Source: Alkalicoccus halolimnae
GTDB taxonomy: Bacteria; Bacillota; Bacilli; Bacillales; Salisediminibacteriaceae
Assembly: GCF_008014775.2 (NCBI RefSeq)
Contig: NZ_CP144914.1
Location: forward strand, 1,612,001-1,676,000
Direction of reading: 5' to 3'
Length of the DNA: 64,000 nt
Positions 1 through 8,676 of the stretch are shown here, piece by piece. Numbering within the stretch: position 1 is the first letter of the stretch; each line of letters opens with the position of its first letter. The notes beneath the pieces were generated by a model. The model was not told the DNA's origin. It searched no databases and worked only from the letters and a program-made list of their open reading frames with translations. The position numbers were made by a program, and so were the translations under genes.

Positions 1-562
1 GACGCTTGAAGACCCTGTTGAAAGAAGAGAAAACGGACTTCTGCAAATGGAAATCAATGAAAAGGCAGGGGTTACCTATGCCTCGGGATTGAGAAGCCTT
101 CTTCGTCATGATCCGGATTTAATCGTTATCGGTGAAATACGCGATGAAGAAACTGCAGCTATTGCAGTAAAAGCTGCTATGAGCGGACATCTGGTTATTT
201 CAAGTCTTCACAGCAGTTCCACGTCAAATGCTTTAAGAAGACTGATTGATCTCGGTGTAGATAAAGCTGATCTTCAGGAAGTTCTTTATGGAGTAGTAGC
301 CCAATGTTTAATTGATATGAACTGTCCCTTCTGCACAGGGGGCTGTTCTATTCACTGCCGTAAAAGAAGAATCAGCCGGAGAAAAGCTCTTTATGAAATT
401 CTTATGGAAGATGAGCTGCAGCAGGCATTTGAAAATCTGCATAAACCCTTTATTGGAGGCCTTCCCAGATTCAATCTGAAATATCTTCTCCGAAAAGGGA
501 TAGCTCTTGGGTATATCAGCGAACGTGAGTGGAAACGTTTTGGTAAAGGAGCCTACTTGTGA
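1..562 (+). CDS. comGA: ComGA, competence traffic ATPase (C-terminal part, cut by window edge)
   Basis: This is the C-terminal part of the secretion ATPase that drives assembly of the competence pseudopilus at the inner face of the membrane for DNA uptake. The reading frame is open from base 2, so the gene begins outside the window. The visible part starts with a TLEDPVE motif and contains the Walker B-like LIVIGEIRDEETA segment and the SGHLVISSLHS motif of the PilB/GspE family. A cysteine cluster (CPFC, then C and HC) follows, as in ComGA. The stop overlaps the GTG start of comGB by four bases. It is the first of seven com genes reading in the same direction. Confidence 0.93.
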   Translation, partial: TLEDPVERRENGLLQMEINEKAGVTYASGLRSLLRHDPDLIVIGEIRDEETAAIAVKAAMSGHLVISSLHSSSTSNALRRLIDLGVDKADLQEVLYGVVAQCLIDMNCPFCTGGCSIHCRKRRISRRKALYEILMEDELQQAFENLHKPFIGGLPRFNLKYLLRKGIALGYISEREWKRFGKGAYL

Positions 563-1587
563 GGAAAAAATTATTTTCGAACGATCAGGAACGAGGAAGG
601 CTTCTTCTGGAAATCGCCTCCCTTTTGGAGGAAGGCTACAATATTGGAGAAGCTATTGAGTTGTACGCGGCCTTTTTAACAGGAGAGAGACAGGAGTGGC
701 TGCACACCGCTTATAAAGAAATGGAAAAAGGCGATATGTTTGCTGAACAGCTTTCTGACGCGGGGTTTTCAGCAGAAATAATCAACTTTATACGTATGCT
801 TGAAATGCACGGAGCTTTTCAAAAAGCATTGGAACAAGCCGGATATATGCTGATAAAAAGGTATGAACTTAAAAAGCAGGTGCACTCGGTACTTCATTAT
901 CCTTTGGTACTACTTTCGGGAGTTTTCCTTCTCGGTGTAGTATTGATGGAAGGGATTCTGCCGCAGTTTCAGCAGTTTTTTCAGGCGATGGACCACGAGC
1001 TCCCGATGCTGACCAGAGGCATGCTTCTTTTCATGGACTGGTTTCGACTTCCTTTATTTTTAAGCTTTGTCGGAGCAGGCCTGCTCGTTTTTTTCTGGCT
1101 TAAAAGAAAACCTGCTGCTGAGCAGGTAGAGGTTATGTTGAGAATTCCCGTTATTCATAAATACATCCGCCAGCTGATTTCTTATTATTTTGCTGCACAG
1201 CTCGCCCCTATGCTGAAAGGGGGCCTATCTTTACAGCAGGCACTGAAGACTATGAAAGAGGAATCAAAACTGATCTTTTTTCAGTATGAGGCAGATTACT
1301 TTATTCACCACCTGGAGGAAGGAACGAATTTTTCCGATATTATTAAAGAACGAGCGTATTATATTCCTCAGCTTTCTGTAGTATGGGCTTTTGGAGAGTC
1401 ACGCGGAGAAGCGGCGCAGGAGCTTGAAACTTTCGCTGCTTATTTGTTTCAAAAGATGTATGAGAATACGAATAAAGCGATCGGTTTTTTCCAACCGGTA
1501 ATATTTTGTTTTATCGGAGCTATAGTTATACTTCTTTTTCTTTCTATGATGCTTCCTGTCTTTTCCGTAATAGATTCTTTTTCATAA
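559..1587 (+). CDS. comGB: ComGB, competence pseudopilus inner-membrane platform protein
   Basis: This 342-aa polytopic membrane protein of the GspF/PilC family serves as the platform on which the ComGC pseudopilus is built. Two GspF-like domains are visible, each followed by hydrophobic segments around residues 115-135, 160-180 and 310-335. The GTG start overlaps the comGA stop and is preceded by an AAAGGAG ribosome binding site. Length and order match the Bacillus comG operon. Unusually, about 200 non-coding bases separate it from comGC, which in B. subtilis follows almost directly. Confidence 0.92.
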   Translation: MRKKLFSNDQERGRLLLEIASLLEEGYNIGEAIELYAAFLTGERQEWLHTAYKEMEKGDMFAEQLSDAGFSAEIINFIRMLEMHGAFQKALEQAGYMLIKRYELKKQVHSVLHYPLVLLSGVFLLGVVLMEGILPQFQQFFQAMDHELPMLTRGMLLFMDWFRLPLFLSFVGAGLLVFFWLKRKPAAEQVEVMLRIPVIHKYIRQLISYYFAAQLAPMLKGGLSLQQALKTMKEESKLIFFQYEADYFIHHLEEGTNFSDIIKERAYYIPQLSVVWAFGESRGEAAQELETFAAYLFQKMYENTNKAIGFFQPVIFCFIGAIVILLFLSMMLPVFSVIDSFS

Positions 1588-1786
1588 AATTAAAAGCTGG
1601 AAGTAAAGACGAATAGGAAAAAAGTACAGCAATATTCAATTTTTATCTCCTTTGAAATCCTGTATTTAACAGTGTCAGCCTCTACTTTTCTTCACCTGGC
1701 AATAAAGTTCACTGAAAAGAAAACAAAATTTTGATCATAGTCGTTTTGTTTCACGGATATATAAAAAATATTTGAAGGAGTTTTAC
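1588..1786. other. Intergenic gap inside the comG operon
   Basis: About 200 bases without a gene lie between comGB and comGC. No convincing terminator or sigma-A promoter is visible; TTGATC (1731-1736) and TATATA (1758-1763) are too far apart for a standard promoter. A clear GAAGGAG ribosome binding site for comGC lies at the right edge. The gap could hold a second promoter or be an insertion remnant. Confidence 0.5.
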
Positions 1787-2110
1787 ATGAAAAAATTTAT
1801 GGGGTTTATTAAGAATAAAAAAGGTTTTACTCTTATTGAAGTAATGGTGGTACTGGTGATTATATCTATTCTGCTGCTTGTTTTTATTCCAAACCTGACG
1901 AAAAACCAGAATGTAGCTAACAGCAAGAGCTGTGAAGCAACTCTTGAACTGGTGGAAGCCCAGATTATTGCCTATCAGATTGATAACGATGGACAGTCAC
2001 CAGCTTCGGTTAGTGCTATGCAGGAAGCAGGCTATGTAGACAGGGATACATGTCCAGATGGTTCTTCGATTACGATTAATGGCTTGAATGCCATCAGTGT
2101 TAATGAATGA
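1787..2110 (+). CDS. comGC: ComGC, major competence pseudopilin
   Basis: This is the major subunit of the competence pseudopilus, which crosses the cell wall during DNA uptake. From ATG 1787 the protein has 107 aa. It carries a type IV prepilin leader ending KKG before FTLIEVMVVLVIISILLLVFIP, the site cut and methylated by ComC. Two cysteines (SCEA and DTCP) fit the disulfide known in ComGC. An upstream in-frame TTG at 1772 was rejected because it lies within the GAAGGAG ribosome binding site, which is well spaced for 1787. The end overlaps comGD. Confidence 0.93.
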   Translation: MKKFMGFIKNKKGFTLIEVMVVLVIISILLLVFIPNLTKNQNVANSKSCEATLELVEAQIIAYQIDNDGQSPASVSAMQEAGYVDRDTCPDGSSITINGLNAISVNE

Positions 2111-2534
2111 TAGAGGATTTTCGCTTGTTGAAGTGATGGCAGCTCTTCTGCTTGCTTCTATCATTGCTATGACAGCAGTTCTTCCCGTAAAAGATATATC
2201 CGCCCAAATGCAGTCGGAATATCTGTTGAATCAGTTAGAACAGGATCTGCATGCCATGCAGCTTTATGCTATGAGAGCAGGGAAGGAAGTGAATTTCCGA
2301 TTTTATGAGAATGGGAAATACAGAGCTTTGTCGGAAGGGGAAGTGCTAATGGAAAGAATCCCGCGTTATCCGCTGGCTTTTCGTCCGCTTTCTTTAAATT
2401 TAAACGAGCTGCAATTTAATCCAAACGGGAATTTGAGAAGTTTTGGACAGCTGCGTGTGGAAGCAGCGTCAAAAAATTATAATCTTGTTTTTCAAATAGG
2501 AAGGGGGAGGTTCTATTTTCTGGAAATCGAATAG
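2103..2534 (+). CDS. comGD: ComGD, minor competence pseudopilin
   Basis: This minor pseudopilin probably belongs to the tip or priming complex of the competence pseudopilus. From ATG 2103 it is 143 aa and begins MNDRG followed by FSLVEVMAALLLASIIAM, a short hydrophilic leader with the prepilin peptidase site and N-terminal helix. An alternative ATG at 2088 adds MPSVL, less typical of a leader; neither start has a strong ribosome binding site, so translation is probably coupled to comGC, whose stop overlaps. The C-terminus (GRGRFYFLEIE) resembles the ComGD end. Confidence 0.85.
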   Translation: MNDRGFSLVEVMAALLLASIIAMTAVLPVKDISAQMQSEYLLNQLEQDLHAMQLYAMRAGKEVNFRFYENGKYRALSEGEVLMERIPRYPLAFRPLSLNLNELQFNPNGNLRSFGQLRVEAASKNYNLVFQIGRGRFYFLEIE

Positions 2535-2835
2535 AGGGTATATACTGCTGGATATGTCTTCTTCTCTTTTTTTGCTGGCCTTTTCTTTAAGTGCATTTGT
2601 AATAATTATCAGTACCGTTCATCAGGAATTTTTGATGATGGAAGCTGAGAGAGAAGCAAGCACTCTATTATTTGAGCTTGTACAGGAGCATAGACAGGTA
2701 ACGGGGTTTTTCCATGGTGAAATGAGTGATTTTCGTGGTTCGGCCGTTTACAGTGAAGCAGGGAAAAAGTTTTGCCTTACAGCGACCGGGAGCTTTAAAA
2801 GACAGATTCAAGTTTGTCTTCCAGCCTATGATTAA
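2515..2835 (+). CDS. comGE: ComGE, minor competence pseudopilin (probable ATT start)
   Basis: The first ATG (2554) would remove the prepilin leader, because the in-frame codons just upstream encode FWKSNRGYILLD, with the K-S-N-R-G-Y pattern of a leader and cleavage site as in ComGE (WRENKGF in B. subtilis, from memory). The only usable start that keeps it is ATT at 2515, four bases after a GGGGGAGG ribosome binding site (2503-2510). An in-frame TAG at 2497 rules out a longer form. The 106-aa product has an N-terminal hydrophobic helix and two cysteines (KKFC, QVCL). It overlaps comGD by 20 bases and comGF by 8. Confidence 0.72.
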   Translation: MFWKSNRGYILLDMSSSLFLLAFSLSAFVIIISTVHQEFLMMEAEREASTLLFELVQEHRQVTGFFHGEMSDFRGSAVYSEAGKKFCLTATGSFKRQIQVCLPAYD

Positions 2836-3298
2836 CAATCAAAAAGGATTTTCAATGCTCTCTGTATTAACAGGACTTTTTATAATGACGCTGTTAATTC
2901 CCCTGTTTGTATCTGGATATGCCTTTTGGATGAATCAAAAACCTTCTATTAACGAATTTTCCGCTTATGAATTTTATGTATTCAGTAAACAGCTGGAAAA
3001 AGAGTTTCAAACAAGCGAAAATTATGCTGTAGCTGGATCAGGAGACAGGTTATTTTTGCAGGTGGAAGGACGTACGGTAACCTATGAAAGATATAACAAC
3101 AGTATCCGAAGGCGGGTAATGGCACAGGGGCACGAAGTGACTTTACAGCATATTGACCACTTTACTTTTAAACAAACGGAAACGGGTCTTGAAATTGCGG
3201 CTGCAGCTGATGGAAAAATGAGGCTTCAGCGGCTCGTGCATCCTGTTACCTGGATAAATCACAGGGAGCTGTTCAGTATAGGGAAACGAGGGACTTAA
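2828..3298 (+). CDS. comGF: ComGF, minor competence pseudopilin
   Basis: This 156-aa minor pseudopilin starts at ATG 2828, giving MINNQKG before FSMLSVLTGLFIMTLLIPLF, a prepilin leader and transmembrane helix. An earlier in-frame ATG at 2726 would lie deep inside comGE and place the leader internally, so it was not used. The middle segment (IRRRVMAQGHEVTLQHIDHFTF) resembles the conserved body of ComGF. It overlaps the end of comGE and lies three bases before comGG, consistent with one polycistronic message. Confidence 0.88.
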   Translation: MINNQKGFSMLSVLTGLFIMTLLIPLFVSGYAFWMNQKPSINEFSAYEFYVFSKQLEKEFQTSENYAVAGSGDRLFLQVEGRTVTYERYNNSIRRRVMAQGHEVTLQHIDHFTFKQTETGLEIAAAADGKMRLQRLVHPVTWINHRELFSIGKRGT

Positions 3299-3301
3299 GA
3301 C

Positions 3302-3673
3302 GTGAAAAATGAAAAGGGCTTTATGCTTCTTTATACGATGCTGTTTATATTATGTATCAGCGGCTATACGTTTTATCTCCTCAATAATTATCAAATGGAG
3401 AAAGAACTTCTAGCTCATGAAATAGAAGAAACACAGATGAAACAAATGATGTTTATAGGAATAGATAAAATTCTCAAAGAGATCCCGGGAGAGGATTCAT
3501 CTATTTCTATTGTAGAAAATAACGAATTCGGGGGGATTAACGGTACTGCTGTAATGGATGCTGGAGTGTGGCAGGTGACAGTTACAATTAAACAGAATAA
3601 TTACACGAGTCAGGCAGGTTTTAATTACACGGAAGAAAAGGGCATTTACTCGTGGAGGGGAAGTGGTGGCTGA
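3302..3673 (+). CDS. comGG: ComGG, minor competence pseudopilin
   Basis: This is the last gene of the comG operon, 123 aa from a GTG start three bases after comGF. It begins MKNEKGFMLLYTMLFILCISGYTFYLL, a short charged leader and hydrophobic helix. ComGG proteins lack the strict consensus but are processed by ComC and stabilise the pseudopilus. The rest is poorly conserved and is called mainly from position. No strong terminator is visible after the stop; the glycine riboswitch promoter begins about 70 bases later. Confidence 0.82.
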   Translation: MKNEKGFMLLYTMLFILCISGYTFYLLNNYQMEKELLAHEIEETQMKQMMFIGIDKILKEIPGEDSSISIVENNEFGGINGTAVMDAGVWQVTVTIKQNNYTSQAGFNYTEEKGIYSWRGSGG

Positions 3674-3741
3674 GAAAAGTGTACCTGTTTTTGTGATTTG
3701 ATAATTAGATAAAGAAAGCTTAAGAAAACTGTGTAATAAAC

Positions 3742-3771
3742 TTGCCTGAAAAAAGTGAATAGTGGTACGAT
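3742..3771 (+). promoter_or_regulatory. Probable sigma-A promoter of the gcv operon
   Basis: TTGCCT (3742-3747) and TACGAT (3766-3771) are separated by 18 bases, with TGG just before the -10 box as an extended element. The site lies about 30 bases upstream of the glycine riboswitch. Confidence 0.5.
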
Positions 3772-3802
3772 AAAGGTGTTTCACAAATCAGAAATTTATA
3801 TA

Positions 3803-4000
3803 TGAGCGAATGACGGCAAGGGGAGAGAACGGTTTATACCGTCGCCGAAGGAGCAAGCGCGTCAGCGTGAATCTCTCAGGCAAAGCAGACTCTTGTTGGA
3901 CGCATCTCTGGAAAGCCCCGTTAAAAACGGGTCACCCATGGGGAAACCTCTTTTCGTAATCGAAAGAAGAGGAGAAAACTCTCAGGTTACCAAGACAGAG
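3803..4000 (+). ncRNA. Tandem glycine riboswitch (gcvT element)
   Basis: Two consecutive glycine aptamers are visible. The first runs from about 3803 to 3890, with GGGGAGAG and ATCTCTCAGGCAAA. The second runs from about 3896 to 4000, with TCTGGAAAGCC, a long peripheral stem (CCTCTTTTCG/CGAAAGAAGAGG) and ACTCTCAGGTTACCAAGACAGAG. These are the conserved cores of the gcvT RNA motif, which in Bacillus turns on glycine cleavage genes when glycine is high. An intrinsic terminator follows directly and the glycine cleavage operon starts 165 bases later. Confidence 0.95.
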
Positions 4001-4038
4001 GCGTACTGAAGAAATTCAGTACGTTTCTGTCTTTTTTT
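4001..4038 (+). terminator. Riboswitch-controlled terminator
   Basis: A 9-bp stem, CGTACTGAA (4002-4010) with TTCAGTACG (4015-4023), closes a GAAA loop and is followed by a T-rich tract (TTTCTGTCTTTTTTT). Glycine binding would be expected to favour read-through into gcvT. Confidence 0.88.
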
Positions 4039-4204
4039 GTTTTCAGCTCCATTAATGCTTGTTGTTATGAATATGAATGAACATCGCTGCAAAGTGGAAG
4101 AATGACCGTGAGTGTTCTGATCGGCAGAAGCTTGTACTATTAAAAAAGATTCAAAATTTTAACAGAACCATTACTGGATACATAATCGTATGGAGGTGCA
4201 TTGA

Positions 4205-5290
4205 ATGGGTAATAAAACACCACTTTATTCAGCTTATAAAGAGTACGGAGGAAAAACGATAGATTTTGGGGGCTGGGATCTGCCGGTCCAATTTTCCTCT
4301 ATTAAAGAAGAACACCGGACAGTGAGGGAAAGAGCAGGACTCTTTGATGTTTCGCACATGGGACAGATTAAAGTAACAGGTAAAAACACGATCCCCTTTT
4401 TACAGAAAATGCTGACCAATGATCTGGAAAAAGCCAAACCAGGCCAGTGTCAATATACGGCTATGTGTTACGAGGACGGAGGCACGGTCGATGATCTGGT
4501 GTTGTATAAATTCTCAGATTCAGAAGTGCTGCTGGTGGTGAATGCGGCAAATATCGAAAAAGATTTCGATTGGCTCTACTCCCACATTGAAGAGAATGTA
4601 ACAGTTGCCAATGTTTCGGAAGGATTTGCCCTGCTCGCCGTTCAAGGTCCGGAAGCAGAAAAAATAGCGCAGAGAATGACGGAAGTCCCACTTCAGAACA
4701 TTACTTATTTTCGTTTTCAAAATAATGTGAAATTTGCGGGGGAAAACGTGCTTATTTCTCGTACCGGCTATACAGGCGAAGACGGGTTTGAAATTTACTG
4801 CGCCCCCGAATCTGCTATGCCCCTCTGGAAAAAAATTATAGAAGAGGGTGCCGAGCCGATAGGTTTAGGTGCAAGGGACACTTTGAGGTTCGAAGCGCGG
4901 CTGGCACTTTATGGACAGGAGCTTTCCAAAGATATTACCCCTATTGAAGCAGGAATAGGCTTCGCTGTTAAACCTGATAAGGGCGTAGACTTTATTGGGC
5001 GCGACACTTTAAAAAAGCAGAAAGAGGAAGGACCTGGACGAAAAATTGTCGGTCTCGAAATGATTGATAAAGGTATTCCCCGAAGCGGCTACAAAGTTTA
5101 CGACGGAGAGAAAGAAATTGGTTTTGTCACTTCCGGTACGCAGTCCCCTACGCTCGGTAAAAATGTTGGTCTGGCTGTAGTTAATAGGGAATATACGAAC
5201 CTGGATAGTGAGATCAGTGTCCAGATTCGAAAAAAATTATTGAAAGCAAAAGTTGTTAAAACACCATTTTACGTAAGAAAAAAATCATAA
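4205..5290 (+). CDS. gcvT: GcvT, aminomethyltransferase (glycine cleavage T protein)
   Basis: T protein of the glycine cleavage system: it takes the aminomethyl group from lipoylated GcvH, releases ammonia and passes the carbon to tetrahydrofolate. The 361-aa protein begins [17 protein letters not shown] with the conserved [10 protein letters not shown] and FDVSHMGQ motifs. The [10 protein letters not shown] segment (residues 92-101) holds the folate-site aspartate region, and GLGARDTLR is also present. ATG 4205 follows a TGGAGG ribosome binding site. It is the first gene after the glycine riboswitch, followed by gcvPA 19 bases later. Confidence 0.96.
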   Translation: MGNKTPLYSAYKEYGGKTIDFGGWDLPVQFSSIKEEHRTVRERAGLFDVSHMGQIKVTGKNTIPFLQKMLTNDLEKAKPGQCQYTAMCYEDGGTVDDLVLYKFSDSEVLLVVNAANIEKDFDWLYSHIEENVTVANVSEGFALLAVQGPEAEKIAQRMTEVPLQNITYFRFQNNVKFAGENVLISRTGYTGEDGFEIYCAPESAMPLWKKIIEEGAEPIGLGARDTLRFEARLALYGQELSKDITPIEAGIGFAVKPDKGVDFIGRDTLKKQKEEGPGRKIVGLEMIDKGIPRSGYKVYDGEKEIGFVTSGTQSPTLGKNVGLAVVNREYTNLDSEISVQIRKKLLKAKVVKTPFYVRKKS

Positions 5291-5309
5291 AGGGAAGGGT
5301 GTTAAACGA

Positions 5310-6656
5310 ATGAACGAATTTCGCTATCTGCCCATGACAGAAGAAGATCAGTCTGAGATGCTGGAAACGATTGGAGTAAAGGAACTTAAAGAACTCTTTG
5401 AAGATATTCCTGATGATATAAAATTTCAAGGAGAGCTGGCAGTAGAGCCGGCTCTTCACGAAATGGCACTTATTAAGGAAATGCAGAGACTGGCAGGGAA
5501 AAATGTTAATATTAAGGACTATCCTTCCTTTCTCGGAGCCGGAGTTTACGAGCATTATATTCCTTCCGTAGTCAATCATATGCTCCTACGTTCGGAATTT
5601 TTTACCGCATATACCCCTTATCAGCCGGAAATTTCTCAAGGAGAACTGCAGGGAATATTTGAGTTTCAATCAATGATTTGTGAATTAACGGCAATGGACC
5701 TTGCCAATTCCTCTATGTATGATGGGCCGACGGCTTTAACAGAAGCGGCGATGATGAGCTGCGGGCAGACGAAAAAGAAAGAAATACTCGTTTCGAAAAC
5801 TGTTCATCCTGAAGCAATAGAAGTATTAAAAACTAATGCCAGCGGGCAGAATCTCAAAGTTGTCGAAATTGAAGAAAACAACGGTTTGATTAATATCGAA
5901 GATCTTGAAAAAAAGTTTGGGGATCAGACGGCCTGTGTCATTGTGCAGTACCCCAACTTTTTTGGTGAGATTGAAGATCTTGAAAAAATAGAGAAAATTA
6001 CTCATTCCAATAAAAGTCATTTTATTGTTTCCTCTAACCCGCTGAGTCTGGGGATCCTTCAGCCGCCGGGTGCGTTTGGTGCGGATGTCGTCGTAGGAGA
6101 CGCTCAGCCTTTTGGAATTCCAACCCAGCTTGGAGGACCTCACTGCGGTTATTTTGCTGTAAACAAAAAATTGATGCGGAAAGTACCCGGCCGTCTTGTC
6201 GGACAAACGACGGATGACAAAGGGGAAAGAGGATTCGTTCTGACACTGCAGGCGCGGGAGCAGCATATAAGACGTGATAAAGCTACAAGCAACATATGTT
6301 CCAATCAGGCTCTGAACGCTCTTGGTGCTTCTATTGCAATGAGTGCTATAGGCAAATACGGCTTAAAAGAAATGGCAGAACAAAATATGCAGAAGGCTCA
6401 TTATGCAAAAAAAATGCTGGAAGCTAAAGGTGTGCGGGTAATTACGCAGGGATATTTCTTTAATGAGTTTGTAGTGGAATTCTCGAGGTCTGCGAAAGAA
6501 GTAAATGAACTGCTTTTTGAAAAAGGAATAATTGGAGGTCTTGATCTGGGCAGATTTTTCGAAAATAAACAAAATCAGATGCTTATTGCTGTTACAGAGC
6601 TCCGTACGAAAGAAGAAATCGATGCTCTAGCAGCTGAATTGGAGGGAGTACGATGA
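5310..6656 (+). CDS. gcvPA: GcvPA, glycine dehydrogenase (decarboxylating) subunit 1
   Basis: N-terminal half of the split P protein, which with GcvPB forms the PLP-dependent enzyme that decarboxylates glycine and loads the aminomethyl group onto GcvH lipoate. The 448-aa length is typical. Recognisable motifs include [15 protein letters not shown] [36 protein letters not shown] and [25 protein letters not shown]. The PLP lysine is on the other subunit. ATG 5310 has an AGGGAAGGG site upstream. The stop overlaps the gcvPB start by four bases (ATGA), implying coupled translation and matched stoichiometry. Confidence 0.96.
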   Translation: MNEFRYLPMTEEDQSEMLETIGVKELKELFEDIPDDIKFQGELAVEPALHEMALIKEMQRLAGKNVNIKDYPSFLGAGVYEHYIPSVVNHMLLRSEFFTAYTPYQPEISQGELQGIFEFQSMICELTAMDLANSSMYDGPTALTEAAMMSCGQTKKKEILVSKTVHPEAIEVLKTNASGQNLKVVEIEENNGLINIEDLEKKFGDQTACVIVQYPNFFGEIEDLEKIEKITHSNKSHFIVSSNPLSLGILQPPGAFGADVVVGDAQPFGIPTQLGGPHCGYFAVNKKLMRKVPGRLVGQTTDDKGERGFVLTLQAREQHIRRDKATSNICSNQALNALGASIAMSAIGKYGLKEMAEQNMQKAHYAKKMLEAKGVRVITQGYFFNEFVVEFSRSAKEVNELLFEKGIIGGLDLGRFFENKQNQMLIAVTELRTKEEIDALAAELEGVR

Positions 6657-8131
6657 AAGAGAACAATCAATCTCTAATATTTGAATTAAGCAGGGAAGGC
6701 AGAATAGGTCACAGCCTTCCTGAATTGGATATAGAAAGAATAGACGTGGATGAGATGCTGCCGGCTTTTTTCCAGCGTGAAGAATCTGCGGAGATTCCGC
6801 AGGTTTCAGAACTGCAGCTGGTTCGTCATTATACAGCGCTCTCCCGCCGCAATCACGGAGTCGATTCCGGATTTTATCCACTTGGTTCATGTACGATGAA
6901 GTACAATCCAAAGATCAATGAGGATGTGGCCAGATATCCTGGATTTGCGCATCTGCACCCTTATCAGCCGGAATCCCAGATTCAAGGTGCTCTGGAATTG
7001 ATGTATAAGCTGCAAAGGTCATTGGAAGCAGTAACAGGAATGGACCAGGTGACTCTTCAACCGGCGGCGGGAGCGCACGGAGAATGGACCGGTTTAATGT
7101 TGATACGTGCCTATCACGAAGCAAAGGGTGAGACCCAGCGCACGAAAGTTATCGTACCGGATTCTGCTCACGGGACGAACCCGGCATCTGCTGTAGTGGC
7201 TGGTTTTGAGGCATTGACAGTACGTTCCACAGAAGAGGGGCTGGTCGACCTGGAGCACCTTCGTGAATTAACAGGAGACGATACAGCCGCTCTCATGCTG
7301 ACTAATCCGAATACCCTAGGCCTTTTCGAGCGCCAGATTAAAGAAATGGCTTCTATTATTCATGAAGCAGGAGGAAAGCTCTATTACGATGGAGCAAATT
7401 CAAACGCGATCCTGGGGATTACCCGGCCCGGGGATATGGGGTTTGATGTGGTGCATTTAAATCTTCATAAAACTTTTACTACTCCTCACGGAGGAGGAGG
7501 GCCTGGCTCAGGACCGGTAGGAGTAAAAAAAGATTTGGTTCCTTATCTTCCGGCACCAGTTGTCGTAGAAAAAGAGGGGAACTATGCTTTCTCTTATAAT
7601 TTTCCTGATACTATAGGCCGCGTAAAACCTTTTTTTGGGAATTTCGGCATAAATGTACGGGCGTATACCTACATTCGTACAATGGGGCCTGAAGGATTGA
7701 AGCAGGTATCTTTACAGGCAGTGTTAAATGCAAATTATATGCTCCGCAGGCTGCAGCCCTATTTCGATACACCATATAAACAGCACTGTAAGCATGAGTT
7801 TGTGATATCCGGCAAACGCCAGAAAAAATTAGGCGTTCGTACTTTGGATATGGCAAAACGACTGCTTGATTTCGGGTATCATCCCCCTACTATCTACTTT
7901 CCTATTAACGTCGAGGAATGCCTGATGGTGGAGCCGACAGAAACGGAATCCAAAGAAACACTTGATGAATTTTGTGAAGCAATGATTCAGATCGCCAAGG
8001 AGGCAGAGAATTCACCCGAAACCGTACAGGAGGCGCCTCATACAACAGTAGTAGGGCGATTGGATGAAACGACTGCAGCGCGGAAACCGGTATTAAAATA
8101 TAAGCGTGAAGAAGCAACTGCTGCACGCTAA
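6653..8131 (+). CDS. gcvPB: GcvPB, glycine dehydrogenase (decarboxylating) subunit 2
   Basis: C-terminal half of the split P protein, carrying the PLP site. The motif [18 protein letters not shown] places the Schiff-base lysine at about residue 273. [12 protein letters not shown] and HGTNPASA, both characteristic of the family, are present. At 492 aa it matches the usual length. The ATG overlaps the end of gcvPA. It closes the gcvT-gcvPA-gcvPB operon; a strong terminator begins at the stop codon. gcvH is not in this window, as in B. subtilis where it lies elsewhere. Confidence 0.96.
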   Translation: MKENNQSLIFELSREGRIGHSLPELDIERIDVDEMLPAFFQREESAEIPQVSELQLVRHYTALSRRNHGVDSGFYPLGSCTMKYNPKINEDVARYPGFAHLHPYQPESQIQGALELMYKLQRSLEAVTGMDQVTLQPAAGAHGEWTGLMLIRAYHEAKGETQRTKVIVPDSAHGTNPASAVVAGFEALTVRSTEEGLVDLEHLRELTGDDTAALMLTNPNTLGLFERQIKEMASIIHEAGGKLYYDGANSNAILGITRPGDMGFDVVHLNLHKTFTTPHGGGGPGSGPVGVKKDLVPYLPAPVVVEKEGNYAFSYNFPDTIGRVKPFFGNFGINVRAYTYIRTMGPEGLKQVSLQAVLNANYMLRRLQPYFDTPYKQHCKHEFVISGKRQKKLGVRTLDMAKRLLDFGYHPPTIYFPINVEECLMVEPTETESKETLDEFCEAMIQIAKEAENSPETVQEAPHTTVVGRLDETTAARKPVLKYKREEATAAR

Positions 8132-8164
8132 AAAAAACCCTGCGGATCTCCCGCAGGGTTTTTG
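8131..8164. terminator. Bidirectional terminator between gcvPB and yqhL
   Basis: The stem CCCTGCGG/CCGCAGGG closes an ATCT loop and is flanked by an A-run and a T-run, so it can end both the gcv transcript and the converging rhodanese gene. Confidence 0.9.
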
Positions 8165-8165
8165 C

Positions 8166-8540
8166 CTATTTTTTAATTTTTCCCGTCCATTTTTTAAAAC
8201 CGCCTTTAAGCATGGCAATTTCCTCTGCTCCTCGTTTTTTCTTGATAAGCTTCGCAGCCTGAACGGTCCTTGTCCCATTTTGATCATATAAATAAACAGG
8301 TTTATCAGGGCGGATTTCAGCAGAGCGCATTCTTAACTGGGAGAGAGGTATATTTCTCGCCCCCAGAATGTGGCCGGTTTTAAACTCTTTTTCTTCCCGG
8401 ACGTCAATAAGTTGAGCTTTACGGTAATTCTGTGTAAACTCTTCTTGAGTAAGAGTTGAAAGGTAGTTCGGTTTTTTCATACGGATTAGAAGAAAAACTG
8501 CTAATGCGATCGTAACTATAATCAATATCCACCAGGTCAT
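8166..8540 (-). CDS. yqhL: YqhL-like membrane-anchored rhodanese-fold protein lacking the catalytic cysteine
   Basis: This 124-aa protein has one N-terminal transmembrane segment (residues 2-19) and a single rhodanese domain with LIDVREEKEFKTGHILGARNIPLSQL and LKGGFKKWTGKI. Active rhodaneses have a Cys-x4-Arg loop. Here the loop reads YDQNGTR, with aspartate in the cysteine position, so sulfur transfer by the usual mechanism is unlikely. Position beside lipM and mntR matches B. subtilis yqhL. It converges on gcvPB and diverges from lipM. A binding or scaffolding role is a guess; the fold assignment is firm. Confidence 0.85.
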   Translation of the reverse strand: MTWWILIIVTIALAVFLLIRMKKPNYLSTLTQEEFTQNYRKAQLIDVREEKEFKTGHILGARNIPLSQLRMRSAEIRPDKPVYLYDQNGTRTVQAAKLIKKKRGAEEIAMLKGGFKKWTGKIKK

Positions 8541-8624
8541 TGTGCCACTCCTTTGTTGATTTACAAGTATCTTTATAAATGATATACCTTTATAATGATT
8601 TGTGCAATCCTTGAAGAATTCTTT

Positions 8625-8653
8625 TTGTACCGGGAGTTTTATTTCGGTATGAT
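8625..8653 (+). promoter_or_regulatory. Sigma-A promoter of lipM
   Basis: TTGTAC (8625-8630) and TATGAT (8648-8653) are spaced by exactly 17 bases, about 25 bases before the lipM start. Confidence 0.65.
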
Positions 8654-8676
8654 ATTATTAGTCGGGAGGAATAACA

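Noticed and set aside
4077..4262. 61-codon frame before gcvT
   Set aside because: It overlaps the gcvT start in another frame and lies in the leader after the riboswitch terminator.
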